Assembly (NCBI GenBank): GCA_963969495.1
Contig: OZ018323.1
Location: 72,574,920 to 72,638,919, forward strand
Reading direction: 5' to 3'
Source: Ceratothoa steindachneri
Lineage: Eukaryota > Arthropoda > Malacostraca > Isopoda > Cymothoidae
DNA: 64,000 nucleotides
Under the pieces are notes generated by a model. That model was not told the origin of the DNA. It saw only the letters and a list, made by a program, of their open reading frames with translations, and did not search any database. Positions 22,274 to 33,988 of the stretch are shown here, in pieces (position 1 is the first letter of the stretch; each line of letters opens with the position of its first letter). Position numbers and translations under genes: made by a program.

Positions 22274-24284
22274 TATTTATTTCTGAACTTCACCATTTTG
22301 TTTTTTGATATTATAAAAGAATTATTAGAAATAACTTTGATAAAAAAAGTCATTTGTCCACTAAGGAAAAAGACATTTAGTAATTTTTCACCTTTCTTCA
22401 AAAATCCCGTTAAATAATTATAGAGTTAGTGATGAGGATAATGATGATGATTATATGGTGATTTTTTCTAAATTTATATTTTACCGTTACACAATGGGAA
22501 CATTGGCACTTTAAAGGATAGAAAATGCCGCTTCCCTTTAGGTCGACCAATTATTTTAATCAAATAGATCTTAATTAATCATCTATATAAATATTCAGCT
22601 GTCATTACTACCCACATAATAATGAAAAACATCTGATAATCTCATTAATACTCAAATGAAAATATCAGACAAAAGAATCTGGTAAATCTTTGTGCTAATC
22701 CCGAAGTCTCTATATTGGAGTAGTAAACAGAAAGATTCTTCCTATTTACGGGAGTGAGAATGAAATAAATATAGATAAAAGGAAAAATTGGAAAAGGTAG
22801 GCAAGAGCATAAGATTCGGTGTGGTCACACATTCGTTGGCTTGAATAGAGGATTAGAAGCGAGAGGCAAGAATAGTGATAATAATGCAGCTCATAATTGT
22901 GCGCTCGGAATTTCGTATTCATTAATGGGGGGATAGAACAGAGGGGTGTAAATGGGGAAAAGTGATTGAAGGGAAAGTGTTCGTAGGAAATAAATTGGGG
23001 GAATATACGTGATGTGAAAAGCAGGACTGCAAAGGGGTAGGCTTAATTATTCGAATGCAACTAAGGCGAAAGGCCACTAGTCTTGCTTCATTTGCAGTTT
23101 CCTAATCCATAATATGCGGAGTCTTTGTGGCCGAAAAAAGAATAGAAGGAAGAGACAGAAGTATGCTCGCTATACTCACCTGGCTTACTACGTTTCTGCT
23201 CCAAAATGTTCTCCTTAACTGCTCATTTACTACTGGTGTCTAGTACTATATATTGCTTTCAAGTGTATTCTAGGTATTAATACATCTAACTTAGGCAAAC
23301 AGTGCAAAGTTAAACCTGTTTAAAATAAGAATCTCTTCTAGCACCCCTTTCATAATGGAGATCTCCCTTAGTTATATGAAATGAGTTTATGCTGATGTAA
23401 GTTGATCACACGCTGGCTCATCCTAATCCTTATATACCTAAAAATTTCACATTACTTTGTTTAAATTCTAACAGTTTAAGTGCTTATAATTTTTAATTAC
23501 TTACTATCGATAATTCCATTCGAAGTATTTACCTCTTTCTTGCTGTTATGAAGGGTAGATTGCCCTCAGGAAACGCATTATATTATATCAAACATTTTCT
23601 TTCATTTTTTATGTTTCTTATTTCATTTTTTGTATCTCTTTCTTTTTAGGAAGACAAAAGCGTTTGTTTTATAAGTTATTAAAAATATATGATGATAAAT
23701 TTAAAGAGGATATGATTAAAATTTTCTCAGATAATCTTGTTGATTATCTTTATCCTAGTCACTTTTTTGTTAATTACAGCTTTTCCATCTTATTTGGTGT
23801 AGATGTAAGACATGACAAAATTTCTTTCAGAAAAAAAAGGAGAGGAAAGAGCCAAAAATTTTGGGGTTTCTTGGGTGTGTTGGTTGGTATCCGATTATTC
23901 CTAAATTTAGCCATGAGTAATTTTTACACGCTGATTTCAAATATATTTTTTTGAGAAATAGATGGTTAAAAAGTATTTTATTGTTGGGTTCATTTGGTTA
24001 ACTTATTTTAAGTTAGCAAATTAGTTTTAGTTAATTGTAGTAAGGATATGTTATTTTAACAAATGAATTTTCCGTTTAAACTCCTAAATATACTGTAATA
24101 TCTTCCTGAAAATTCGATATTTTGTATCTCCATTTACTCTCAATTTGAAAAGTATCTGTTCCTTCCTCCATAACGAACTCAATACTGTGATTGATCGTTT
24201 TGTGTTTGAATTTGTTCCACGGAATATCTTCTATATGGCTTATGATTGTGGTTTCGAGTTGAATAGAAAGCTTAATGCGTTTGT
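22274..24284. other. Gap with one unexplained open frame
   Basis: 22780-23200 is less AT-rich than its flanks but has no motif. At 23648-23649 a pyrimidine-rich tract ends in TTTTTAG, like a 3' splice site. The frame behind it stays open to 23954 (about 100 codons, with KLLKIYDDKFKEDMIKIF and a basic KKRRGK patch). I do not recognise the product. An isolated exon is possible but unsupported. Confidence 0.3.
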
Positions 24285-24570
24285 TTAATATCTAAGGCTT
24301 TCGTGACTGAACAGCGCAGAGAAAAACGAAACGAGGGTCGCGAAAATCGCGGCCGAATACCCACTTTTGTGGTAGACTTTGCCCATGTACATTTCCGGTG
24401 AATACATCGTTCCATCGATCTCAACAGTTTCACCTAGCCCGCTAAAATGCGAGGACTTAATAAGAATGTCGTTAACGCATACCTCACACAATTAATTGTT
24501 GTATTCAACTGCCTTCTCATAATCCATCCCCAGTTTTTGTTTAAAAAATACAATCGTAGTCATCTCTTTT
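24285..24570 (-). pseudogene. Merlin/ISXO2-like transposase fragment
   Basis: The minus strand reads KQKLGMDYEKAVEYNN, a stop, then LCEVCVNDILIKSSHFSGLG followed by ETVEIDGTMYSPEMYMGKVY. The pattern of TAVDWNNYxREVC, then GGxGxxVEIDE, then KYxRGK is that of Merlin transposons, which are related to bacterial IS1016/ISXO2 DDE transposases. The first catalytic Asp (EID) is kept and the following Glu is Gly. The WVFGG block and everything beyond are missing. About 95 codons remain with one stop. Confidence 0.55.
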
Positions 24571-24689
24571 GCCTCTGCATACCGGATAAGGGAAAAGTCC
24601 TATTTAGCTAGTTACAAGGCTCTTAACAAAGGCCAATGATAGCTTTGGTACATTTTTTACATATATATGTGTGTTTATATTCTAATATT

Positions 24690-25335
24690 AATTAATATAG
24701 CCGCCCTTTGCGCACAAACGTTGCAAACGAAGTCAGACCACATGCTGGGGAACGCTCAAAGGCGTTTCTGTAGCGGACTTTGCAGTCCTTTCCCTCCACA
24801 TGCGCCCGCAGGTTAAGGGCAAGGGTATTGAGTTTGGGCAACTGAGGTAGCCAAAATTCTTTCGACCATAAGTCTATTTTCAACACCAACCTCACTTGCA
24901 CGGGCTAGGGCGTTTGGGCCAGGGTACCATCCTGCTGAAAGAAGTATTCCTCCGTCTTCTTGATTTTTCTCACCAAGAGCAAGAATTTCGTGACTAAGAT
25001 GTCCCTGTAATCGACTGTTGGGAGCCAGCAACCGGCAGTTAACCATACTTGTACCCTCTGCTCACCATTCGAAGCCACGACGCCAAGCACAATAGCGGAG
25101 GCCGCGTCCTTACTGGACACGAAGCGGAAATTGGTTACGTCCTTGCCAAAGCTTACCACACAGTCTTTCTTTTTTTTTGAGGATCTGTTCGAACATGATT
25201 CTTTTTTATCATAAAAATGAAAATTTGATTGCGATTGCTCTTCAACTCTTTGCAAAGGCAAAAACAGCGCTCCCTCCCTTGTTATCGTATATATCAACGT
25301 ACCCTTAGCTATTGCCACATTCTTCCTTGACAAAT
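24690..25335 (-). pseudogene. Tc1/mariner-superfamily transposase remnant
   Basis: On the minus strand from about 25335: DCVVSFGKDVTNFRFVSSKD, IVLGVVASNGEQRVQVWLTA, VDYRDILVTKFLLLVRKI, EEYFFQQDGTLAQTP, a stop, then KEFWLPQLPKLNTLALNLRA and HVEGKDCKVRYRNAFE. This is the catalytic core and C-terminus of a mariner-like transposase (VMVLGVVASNG ... QQDGAPAHT ... SPDLNPLD). The second catalytic Asp (QQDG) remains; the third block SPDLNPLD reads LPKLNTLA, so the third acidic residue is lost, and the first DEK block is degraded. The N-terminal DNA-binding part is unrecognisable. It belongs to a different lineage from the Tc1-like copy at 3.3-4 kb and the mariner at 53.2 kb. Confidence 0.8.
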
Positions 25336-25399
25336 CTGCACACGATGGCCACGAAGATTACGTTCTTCGCAAGAACTATCATTTTGTGCTTTGGAGCTC

Positions 25400-25965
25400 T
25401 TTAATGGATTTTGGGTCATATGTGACTCACTAACAAAAATTCATACAATTCTTTAACAGAAATCTTTACTTCGTTTTCAAAAGAAGTAAAGTTCAATTGT
25501 ATCCATTTAGAGCCATAAAATTACACATATGACCATGGAACATATGGTTATTCACCCTGGAGATTTAAAATTTGCCATCGAGTTTGGCGCTGGGTGGTGC
25601 CATCTAGTGGCAGATGCCTTATTTAGCCATTTAGCATTTCAAAGCCACTTGTACGTGATTTGAAATATGGGAAACCATCAATGCAATAACCATTTATCTT
25701 CTTGTCTCAAAACGCCGCAGTTCATTGTAGGGACTTTCCCTCTGATTTTCTAACTTATGACATGGCTGTGAACAAGGAAAGTATCATATGTAATTTTTCC
25801 ATCTCATGGGGGGAATAAACCCATATATTTGTTTCATATTGTGCTTTTATAATTATTTTATTACATAAAATATAGAGTTTTGTACGTTTATTAATAAATA
25901 ATACAATAAATTTTAATAATAACGCTCTAAATTACACTTGGTCATATACGACCTAAAATTCACCA
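25400..25965. mobile_element. Possible MITE with GGTCATATGTGA-type ends
   Basis: The left sequence GATTTTGGGTCATATGTGAC (about 25404-25423) resembles the reverse complement of GGTCATATACGACCTAAAATTC (about 25938-25959) over about 20 bp with several mismatches. A third CATATGACC copy lies near 25530, and a small perfect hairpin CTTTACTTC/GAAGTAAAG near 25465-25490. There is no coding capacity. Element type is unknown; TTAA next to the left end hints at a piggyBac-type insertion. The boundary is uncertain. Confidence 0.35.
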
Positions 25966-26080
25966 ATGATAGGTAACCTGAATAATAACCATTCACCTTT
26001 TTACCAGCAGAAATCTTTGTGAAATTTTTTATTAATTTTATATTTGTTTATAATTATTTGTTCTCGACTTACAGATATCG

Positions 26081-26907
26081 TGTAGAGGTGCGAAAATGTA
26101 ACAGAGAAAAATTCCTTCCAACTGGATAATAGAAATAGCTGATAAAATTACCAACTTAAGATGGACTAAGCCTTGGCGTGAGGCTAGAGTGTTGGCGTTT
26201 AAATCCAATGGTACCGCGTTTAAAACTCAACAGTCCAAAACCTTTTACGAAGAAATCTCAAGAAGAAAACGGAAGTCAAGGAAAACGCTTGAGTTACAAA
26301 CTCAACTAGAATTAAGAAGGACCAAGAAATCATCAACTCAAGATAATTGGATGAAAAACGAAGATACATTATGAAAGATAGGACGAAGATTAAGATCCAA
26401 CCTAGTCAATAAGAGTACGGAAGTCGAGAAAAAGTGAAGACAAATGTTTGAAGGGGCAACTAGTTATGGGGGGAGGCTCTTTATTATAACTTTATTTATT
26501 TATCAATATTATTCAAGCTTGCTATTCTCTTTAACGAATCTATATGCTTCTTCTTGACTGAAATTCAAACATTTGTCTTTTTATCTTGACTTAGGTATTC
26601 TTGTTGGCTGGATTGGTTCTTAATCTTTGTTTTTCGTCCAATTATCTCGAATTGATGATTGCTAGGTACTTCTTTATTCTAGTTGAGTTGGTTCCTCAAG
26701 CGTTTTCCTTGACTTTTGTTTTCTTCTTGAGATTTCTTCGTAAAAGGTTTTAGACTGTTGAGTTTCGAACGCGGTACCATTGGATTTAAACGCCAACACT
26801 CTAGCCTCACGCCAAGGCTTAGTCCGTCTTGAGTGGGTAATTTCATCGGCTATTTATATTATCGGGTTCGAATAAATTTTTCTGTGATACATTTTCGCAC
26901 CCCTACA
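26081..26907. mobile_element. 827-bp foldback element (arms about 370 and 344 bp)
   Basis: Left arm 26081-26452 and right arm 26564-26907 are inverted copies with roughly 85-90 percent identity by eye and several small indels. Outer ends are TGTAGAGGTGCGAAAATGTA and its inverse TACATTTTCGCACCCCTACA. The loop of about 111 bp (26453-26563) contains unique sequence including TTATGGGGGGAGG. The short open frame at 26189-26374 lies in one arm and is not a credible gene. It may be a nonautonomous transposon of hairpin type or an inverted duplication. No target duplication was recognised. Confidence 0.8.
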
Positions 26908-26959
26908 ATGGCAACCTCTCCTAAAACATAAATATTTCGTATTGGAAGTATCAAATTTC

Positions 26960-27960
26960 AAGACATTCTATAAGCGGACCACTGTGATGAAGAAGACCAA
27001 AAAGATTAAGATTCTTTTGAAAGTAATGTAGATTTTGTTGGTGAAGAAGTTTATATTGCACCTTCAAGTGAAGGTGAAGTGACAAAGGAAGTTGATAGGA
27101 ATGATGTTAGTCCATATTCTAGCTATCAAGCTATAAGAGAACCAGCCTTTATATTGAAAAGAAGATTGCTCCCATTCCCAAAGTGACCTCAAGACAGGCA
27201 TTAGTTACCTCATTTGACCAGTGTGGTCCCCCTCCGATACCAATTAACATATACAAAGCTGGTACAGAAATAGATAGCCTTATAAATGATATAATGATTC
27301 CCCACCTCAGCTTTCTATGGATCAAAAGAGCATTCAAATTTCCACAAGCAATGAGCAAAGAAGCAGATTTGCATGATAAAGATCATGCTATGTATGATGG
27401 AGTGTACAAAATTAGATTACTTTTTGAGCATTTGAATAGATCCTTTTGGCAAGTAATAAATCCAACACAATAACACTAAATGGCTGAACACATGATCAAA
27501 TTTAAAGAACGTAATGTAGGGAATCAAAATGTAAAATCCAAACATCTGAAATGGAGCTTCATAAAATTTGGTGCCGATGTGAGGCCACATCAGGATACCT
27601 TTTTTTAAGCAGAGCCCGGCACTGGAAAAAGCAAGAGCCAGAACAATGCTATTTGATAGACTGTCGTTTTGCAGCTTACTCAAGGTTCGAACAAACTAGG
27701 AGGTGAATTTCTTATTGACAATTTTTTCAACACTCCTCAGTTGCAGCACATTTTGAAAACTAGAGGCAATAACTGTTGTGTACGATTCTTCCAAACAGGT
27801 AATATATGACAAAAATCTTGAAAGATGGAAAATCTTAGAGGCGGGAAGAATCTGACAGGGTTTATGTGGATGTTTTGAGATGCATATAATGTAAAGATAA
27901 CAAATTTGTCATGCTTTTCTCCAACTTTCTCCAATGGCCATGTCAGAGGTCAAAAGGAGA
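26960..27960 (+). pseudogene. piggyBac transposase remnant 3
   Basis: Plus-strand frames: acidic N-terminus (DFVGEEVYIAPSEGEVTKE), LFEHLNRSFWQVINPTQ, MAEHMIKFKERNVGNQNVKS, KHLKWSFIKFGADVR, VVLQLTQGSNKLGGEFLIDN, NFFNTPQLQHILKTRG and NVKITNLSCFSPTF. These follow a piggyBac transposase (IDEHMIKFKGR ... KPIKWGFK ... VVLxLT ... FFDNFFNSPxLLxxL). The first catalytic Asp is Ala (MAEHM), the second (IDNFF) is kept, and the third with the C-terminal zinc domain is missing. Frameshifts and stops occur throughout. It is of the subtype with HMIKFKGR, different from copies 1, 2, 4 and 5. Confidence 0.8.
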
Positions 27961-28570
27961 GAGAAAAATAAAGATAACTTTCAATTGCTAAAAATAGCAC
28001 AACAAAATATTGTCTGAATCCACAGTATAAAAATGAGTTGCGTCAATCCAATAGGAAAAAGGAAAGTAACATATGAAATTGAGAGAATGAACTAAGTGAA
28101 ATTCTACTTGAGAATACTTATGTATTTCTTTTCTACTTTTTGAAAACGAGATGGAATTTCCTGATATTTGTTAAATTGACAAAGATTAAGTTTAAATAAA
28201 AGGGAAGTTCGCAACAATCTATTTTAATCTGAGAAAATTAAATTTAATGTCTTATGATATTCGATGCCGTTCATCTCAACATAGTTTCTTTTAAACGAGA
28301 GTATAATCAAAGGAGTTTTGTTAATTTTTTATAGGTCGCAAAACTTTCTCTCATGGCAGTGAATACAAGTATATAGAGAAGCATATGAAATAATAACTGT
28401 TGTGACATTATTACTAAATTTATTCAAAATCTAATCAATCTTATAAGTAAGAGAGTTGATGTAGAATACACTTTATAATTTTCTTCATAGTGCATTTGGT
28501 TCAGCAAGATTTAGCAAGGAAAGGCTCTCCCAAAAATGGGGATTAAATTTCTGCATGAAAACACAAGAAA

Positions 28571-28643
<73 letters not shown>

Positions 28644-31600
28644 TTGGAACGCCTTTGAACCATTTTTTTTATTTAAATTCATTTATCTGTTAAAATGACA
28701 TAGAACATCTTTGCAGGTAATTTCCATGAATCTATATTTTATTTGGAAAAATAAGTAAACTTTTACAAACTTGAATACCAACTTGTCTTCTTTTGAAAAT
28801 AGGAAAAGGTCTATAAGTTTATGGCCATTTATCTATCAATTAGATATTCAACGCGTGTGGATGTCTTCCATATTTTTAATTCCCTAAACTCTCCTTAATA
28901 TTTATAAAGGTCTTTTCATAATCTTCCAATCTTAGAAAAAATCGCCTACTTTGGCTAACTTTAATAACTCTTTGCTTGTTTTATCTTTTTCAATGTTTTT
29001 AAACGTATTACGTTGATACCTGCAACTTTATTAATTTTAAAGTTTCTAATCAAATATTTGAGTGGTGAGGTATGATTAAAGATTAATTATGCATTGAATA
29101 TATTCGACATGTAATAAATGATGGATGGGTCCCTACAGGCCTTTTCAGCGTTGCGTGGTCCATATAAACTGATAGTTATTTATAATTTAGAAAATACAAA
29201 TACGAAAGTAATATCTATTAAAAATATGTTTTTAACTTATTAAAATTTTCTGATGAATATTAATGAAACAAGAAATTGGTCCACCACATGTTAAATTCTA
29301 TGCCCCCTGAAATGTAGTACTCGGCATGTTACCTACCGAATATCTTTTTAGTATTTTGAGGACTACATTCAGATACAGAAATAAGATATTTCACATTGCC
29401 TACATCAATAATCAACTTAAAAATATTGTTAAAAAACTAGAGAAATTTGGAATACTTTAGAGTGTCTTCTCTTAGTCAGAAAACAAAAATAAAAAGAAAG
29501 AGCAAATTATTTCCACGAGTCTTATAAAAATCTTGAAAAAATAACGGCCTATTTCATATATATTTCGCCTAAAGACCTAGGCCATGTTTAAGAGAAAAGT
29601 AAGGGCATTGGAATGCCCTACTTTATAATCAGACCATACATATTATTTTTGGTTCGTGGACAAAAACGGTTAGTATTTTCGTTACAAGAAATATTAAATC
29701 TGATGAGATCACTTCAACATTATTCATTGGATGGAAGTTGCATTTTTCTACCTTATAAAAATATGTGGCTTTAAGGTTCCAATTTAAAGTAGAAATCGAC
29801 GTAATATCTCAAGTAACTAAAATGAAACATTCACCCTTTATATATGATGTAAACATATTAGCATAATAACTTGTAACTGTAATAGCTCTTACGCATTTAG
29901 CTGATCTTGGGACAACTTCAATGTGATTCTAAATGCTCCTAATTTAAAGAAATAATAATTAGTTCAATTTAAGAAAGGCTTGGTTCTCGCAAGAGATAAA
30001 CCAATAATAATCACTCATTGTTAATAGATTGATTGAAATTGCGTTGAGTGTTTAATTACAGAAGATATCGTTTATTGTTTCAGTATTGTGTTTATGATTA
30101 TATCAACACAAAAATAAGCAGAATAACAGTTTGGTCAATAAAGTTTGATCTGTAAGTCACCCAAGGTTGTCGTTTACTTTTTCGATTCATGCGACGGATT
30201 TTCCTTGTAATCAGCCGCTTCACTTTATTTGTAATAGCTTTCCTCCTTCCTCAATAGTCGAATGTGCACTCAAGTGGAAGAGTTAAGGATCAGAGACAGA
30301 CTTAATGGTCGAGAAAAGGAATGTTCAGATTTATCGTGAAAGCGCTAATGGGAACTCGAGTAACGAAAAGGAAGTAAGTGCCATGAAAATCTTACGCTAC
30401 GTTGCACCTAAAATTCATTTAAACGAGGAAAATTTCTTATGCCAAATTATTCCGATATTTTTCGTCAAATCTCTCCTAGAATTGGAAATGTCTATTTTTA
30501 GAAATTATGTCAACAAAATGATTATGAGTTGTCTGTTCTAAAGAGAACGGCGTACAGCATAGATGTAGATATATTTAAAATAATTCATTAAATTTTACAA
30601 AATCATTCTTCCACAAGACTTTAATCAGTAACCTCTCTTATACACACTGTACCATGATCGACGAATATGAAAGAAAAACTTACCTTTTAACGTGTTTTGA
30701 GATTTTTTCAACATTTCCTTTTGTACTAGAGTGTTAATAATATATTTATTTGAACTTATTTAATGTTAGACTGTAACCTACTATTCAATTGAATTCAATT
30801 TTGAGGATTGGCTCACTTGATAAATATTTTGAATATCAGTATTCCGGGGATATGAGCAAAACTAGTTTGATTTTTTCATTACTAGCGACGTGTGCAAATG
30901 TTCCTTCATGGAGTCAAGTTTTAATCTGTTCGAAATATTAAAGATGAACCATGGATATCATATGGAAGTTACAGCGTGAATTATATCTATTTTATGTTAA
31001 TTTTCCTGAAAACGTAGTTTCAGATTAAGGTTCCAAAACTACATTCTCTTTTCTTGACTTCTACTATCTGATGGCAGCTACCTTTTTTAAATCACATTGA
31101 AGTAGTTTTTCTTATGCTATTTCAGTCAATTAAATTTAATTTTTTTATTAAAATTTCTGTTCTTTTAATAAAAAGTATATCGTAGTGAAAATATAGATTG
31201 ACACTATGTTATTAACATAAAAATGCACTAATGATCACACTAATGCATGTGGACAAATTTTATTACAGGATGATTTTAACATTATATTTCTGATATACAA
31301 TTTTATCTACCTTTGGAGCCAAGGTATATAAAGGCCAAAAATTTACTAAAGAAAATAGCTTGTCAATGACTATTCAAAGAAAATACAACTGTAAAAGTAC
31401 ATGATGAATATACGATTAAGGAAGGATATCTGTAAAATTATGAGTGATAAATTTTCTAGAGTATGTATCATATAAAAATAAAATTAATGTTGGCTATATG
31501 GACCTCCATTATCATGTGTTAAATGTAAAATACTTAGAACTGCTCAGTTATCCTTAGTTAAAAAATATTTTATGCCTCTAATCAATTTCCAATAGGTAAT

Positions 31601-32626
31601 TAAAGTTGAATAATTAATTATCATCTATTCATTTCCACTATATGTAGGTATTTAACATTATACCTACCTTTATAGGAAGTGATTTTCTGGCATATCTATT
31701 TTACACTTGTATCTATCAGATCTTGGAAAGACAAAGATGTAATAAAATTAAATAATTAACGATCATAATATCTACTTCGGCATATTTCATCAACCTTACA
31801 TGGTCTGACTGGCACAACGCTAATAATCTTTTAGGAATATATTTTAACAGAGTTATTGCATATACTTCCACTTAATAATTTCTACTTCCTAGTTGACTTT
31901 TATTTCCTTAACTTTCCTATAGACATTTTCCTTGGTATCTCAACTACTTCAATCATCTAATCAAATTGTGATATTTCGTCCATATTGAGAGATTATGCCA
32001 AGAGTTAGATGGAGAGGCAAAAACTTTTGAAGATTACCTAATATTAGCAAGGACGTATCGAGTAATGTTATGTATTATTTCTACATTTTGAAGTTTCAAG
32101 GATATCGTGCTTTTTCGTAAAGTACCAGGCAAATAGTTGTATTTTATGTTTAAAATATTTGTGAACTCTGAATCTAAATGAAAATTAAATGCAAGAAGCT
32201 GAGAAAATACTAAGATGAATCGAAAGATATTCAGTTTTCTACTGTCTCTTTACTTAACTAGGCACTTGTACCTTTGTTCTTGTATCTGACTTTAAGTATA
32301 GAATTTATTCGTCACTACTATTTCACGGTCGTGATCTGTTACATAGAGACTTGTATAATCCTTTTGATCTAAAACATTACTGATCTAGAAATTGATTATT
32401 ATTTCTATTTTTATGTCTCTAGTAGTCATTGTGAATGTGAAACTATATAAATGAAATATTAAACTTTATAATTACAAACGGCAATCTTCCTTTTCTGAAA
32501 GTCTCACAACGTTTCACTATCTTAATAAATATTTAAAGTAAATCAAATACCATTAAACTACTCTGGGAAGTTTTAATTTTTAAGTTCAGTATAGGAAAAT
32601 TTATGATGCCAAACCATAATGAATTA
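27961..32626. other. Long AT-rich gap
   Basis: About 4.6 kb without recognisable elements. It contains a (TA)n tract at 28574-28640. An open frame at 30305-30541 (+, 78 codons, MVEKRNVQIYRESANGNSSN at the start) lies in a GC-richer patch (30150-30560) but has no motif I know. No terminal repeats were detected by eye. Confidence 0.45.
28574..28640. repeat. (TA)n microsatellite
   Basis: About 66 bp of uninterrupted TA repeat in AT-rich DNA. Confidence 0.95.
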
Positions 32627-33986
32627 CACTGGTCAACAAATTTGAACTTTTTTTTCTGTTGAGTAACGTTTGAGATCGGTTTGGGGAAAATTTGGGGTCA
32701 CTGAGTTTATAAATGGCAATAGTTTCCTTTTATCACGTCAATCTTTTTATTTATGGACTAGTCCATATTGGTCTCACTCATAGTAGCAGGCTATCTTAAG
32801 ACAAAGTGAACGGAGGTGGAGGTGTTTTGTATTCATCTTATTGTATTTAGACTTTTTTTATGCACATCGAGATATATAAAGCAATTGTGTATAATATAAT
32901 TTTGTGTTTTTTTAGATTTTTTTAGGAAATAACATTCAGCAATATGGCCTCATGATAGTGCATTTCTTCAACCCCCTAATTTCTAATTATTCTGAACTAA
33001 ACAAAACATGAAAGGTGGCAAGTGCATGAACGATGCTGATCGTTTTTGTTACATATGTGATGCCTTCACTCCTGGTAGCCTCAAAAAAACAATCACAAAC
33101 GTTGTCCAGCCGAACTACAATAGTACTACCAAGACAACCAGTTGGCACCTCATATAGCGAGTGAATGTGTGGTCAGCGAAGTTCAAGAATACTGTTTGAG
33201 GTACCAATTATATGGCGTCAACCCAAGGACCACAGCAGTAATTGCTACTTCTTTCTCACAAACATAAAAGGGAATAACCATTAAAACACAGTGCAAGGTG
33301 TAGTTTCTTTGAAACTATCGTGCTGAGAACTACAAATAAATCGTTATAACCAGGCTGCAGAATTATCATGAATTGGTAGCAAAGTTGTCTTTAAAATTGC
33401 ATTTTTTCATCTCTCATCTTGACTTTTACACAGAGATTAGTGATGAACACGGTGAAAGATTTCATCAAGACATCGCAATAATGGAGAGCAGATATCAGGG
33501 ACAATTCAGTCCTAACATGATAGACCACTATTGCTTGACGCTGCACTGAGAGAAAAGCGAGCTGTACAAACGAAAGGGCAAAGTTCCTAAGCACGTTTAA
33601 AAGATAATATTTTGTCAATTATAAAGGATTTAACCTTATGCTTTCCGGTACAATTTCTTTATGAGCTTATCCTTGACGTGTGTAATATCATTATCTTGCG
33701 TGAGACAATTAATGTCATCATATTTACTATTTTTCTGATTGTTAAGATAGTACATCTGATAGTAGAATAAAACATCTAAAACATGCACAATTATGTGAAA
33801 TTAGTCATGTAAGCACAGTCATATAAGAGACAATCTGGTTTGTTTTGGATTAAATATTCGTTGCACGACACAAGTGAATATTTGAACTGATTGTTATTCT
33901 ATAAAACCAAGTCTAAAAGAACGCAATAGGAAATTAGTTGTGTGAGCATAATCTCATATGTTAACCATTTTTACTGTTGACCAGTG
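32627..33986 (+). mobile_element. DDE-like transposon, copy B, with intact termini
   Basis: CACTGGTCAACA (32627-32638) is exactly inverted as TGTTGACCAGTG (33975-33986), and both ends are flanked by TA (32625-32626 and 33987-33988). The 1,360-bp unit carries, in the same direction, an internally deleted copy of the uncharacterised protein family also seen at 11.8 and 47.2 kb. The right 35 bp matches the right end of copy A. CAC termini with a TA target recall the CMC superfamily (Mirage branch), but this is only an analogy. The left 380 bp and right 385 bp are non-coding. Confidence 0.8.
33008..33600 (+). pseudogene. DDE-like family protein, copy B (internally deleted)
   Basis: Starts at ATG 33008 with MKGGKCMNDADRFCYICDAF, a C-x2-C zinc-like start, followed after frame changes by QDNQLAPHIASE and FEVPIIWRQPKDHSSNCYFF. 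In the family this is the N-terminal zinc region (FCYICGxF ... NQDKxWAPHxCC ... PxVWREPxDHxxNCYFC). At about 33320-33350 the sequence jumps to the C-terminal part, read in one frame: QNYHELVAKLSLKLHFFISH, then EISDEHGERFHQDIAIMESR, YQGQFSPNM, one stop, and KSELYKRKGKVPKHV ending at 33598-33600. The whole core (FIDS ... GDLK ... PPLHI) is deleted. Such a deletion derivative could move only with help from a complete copy. Confidence 0.8.
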
Positions 33987-33988
33987 TA

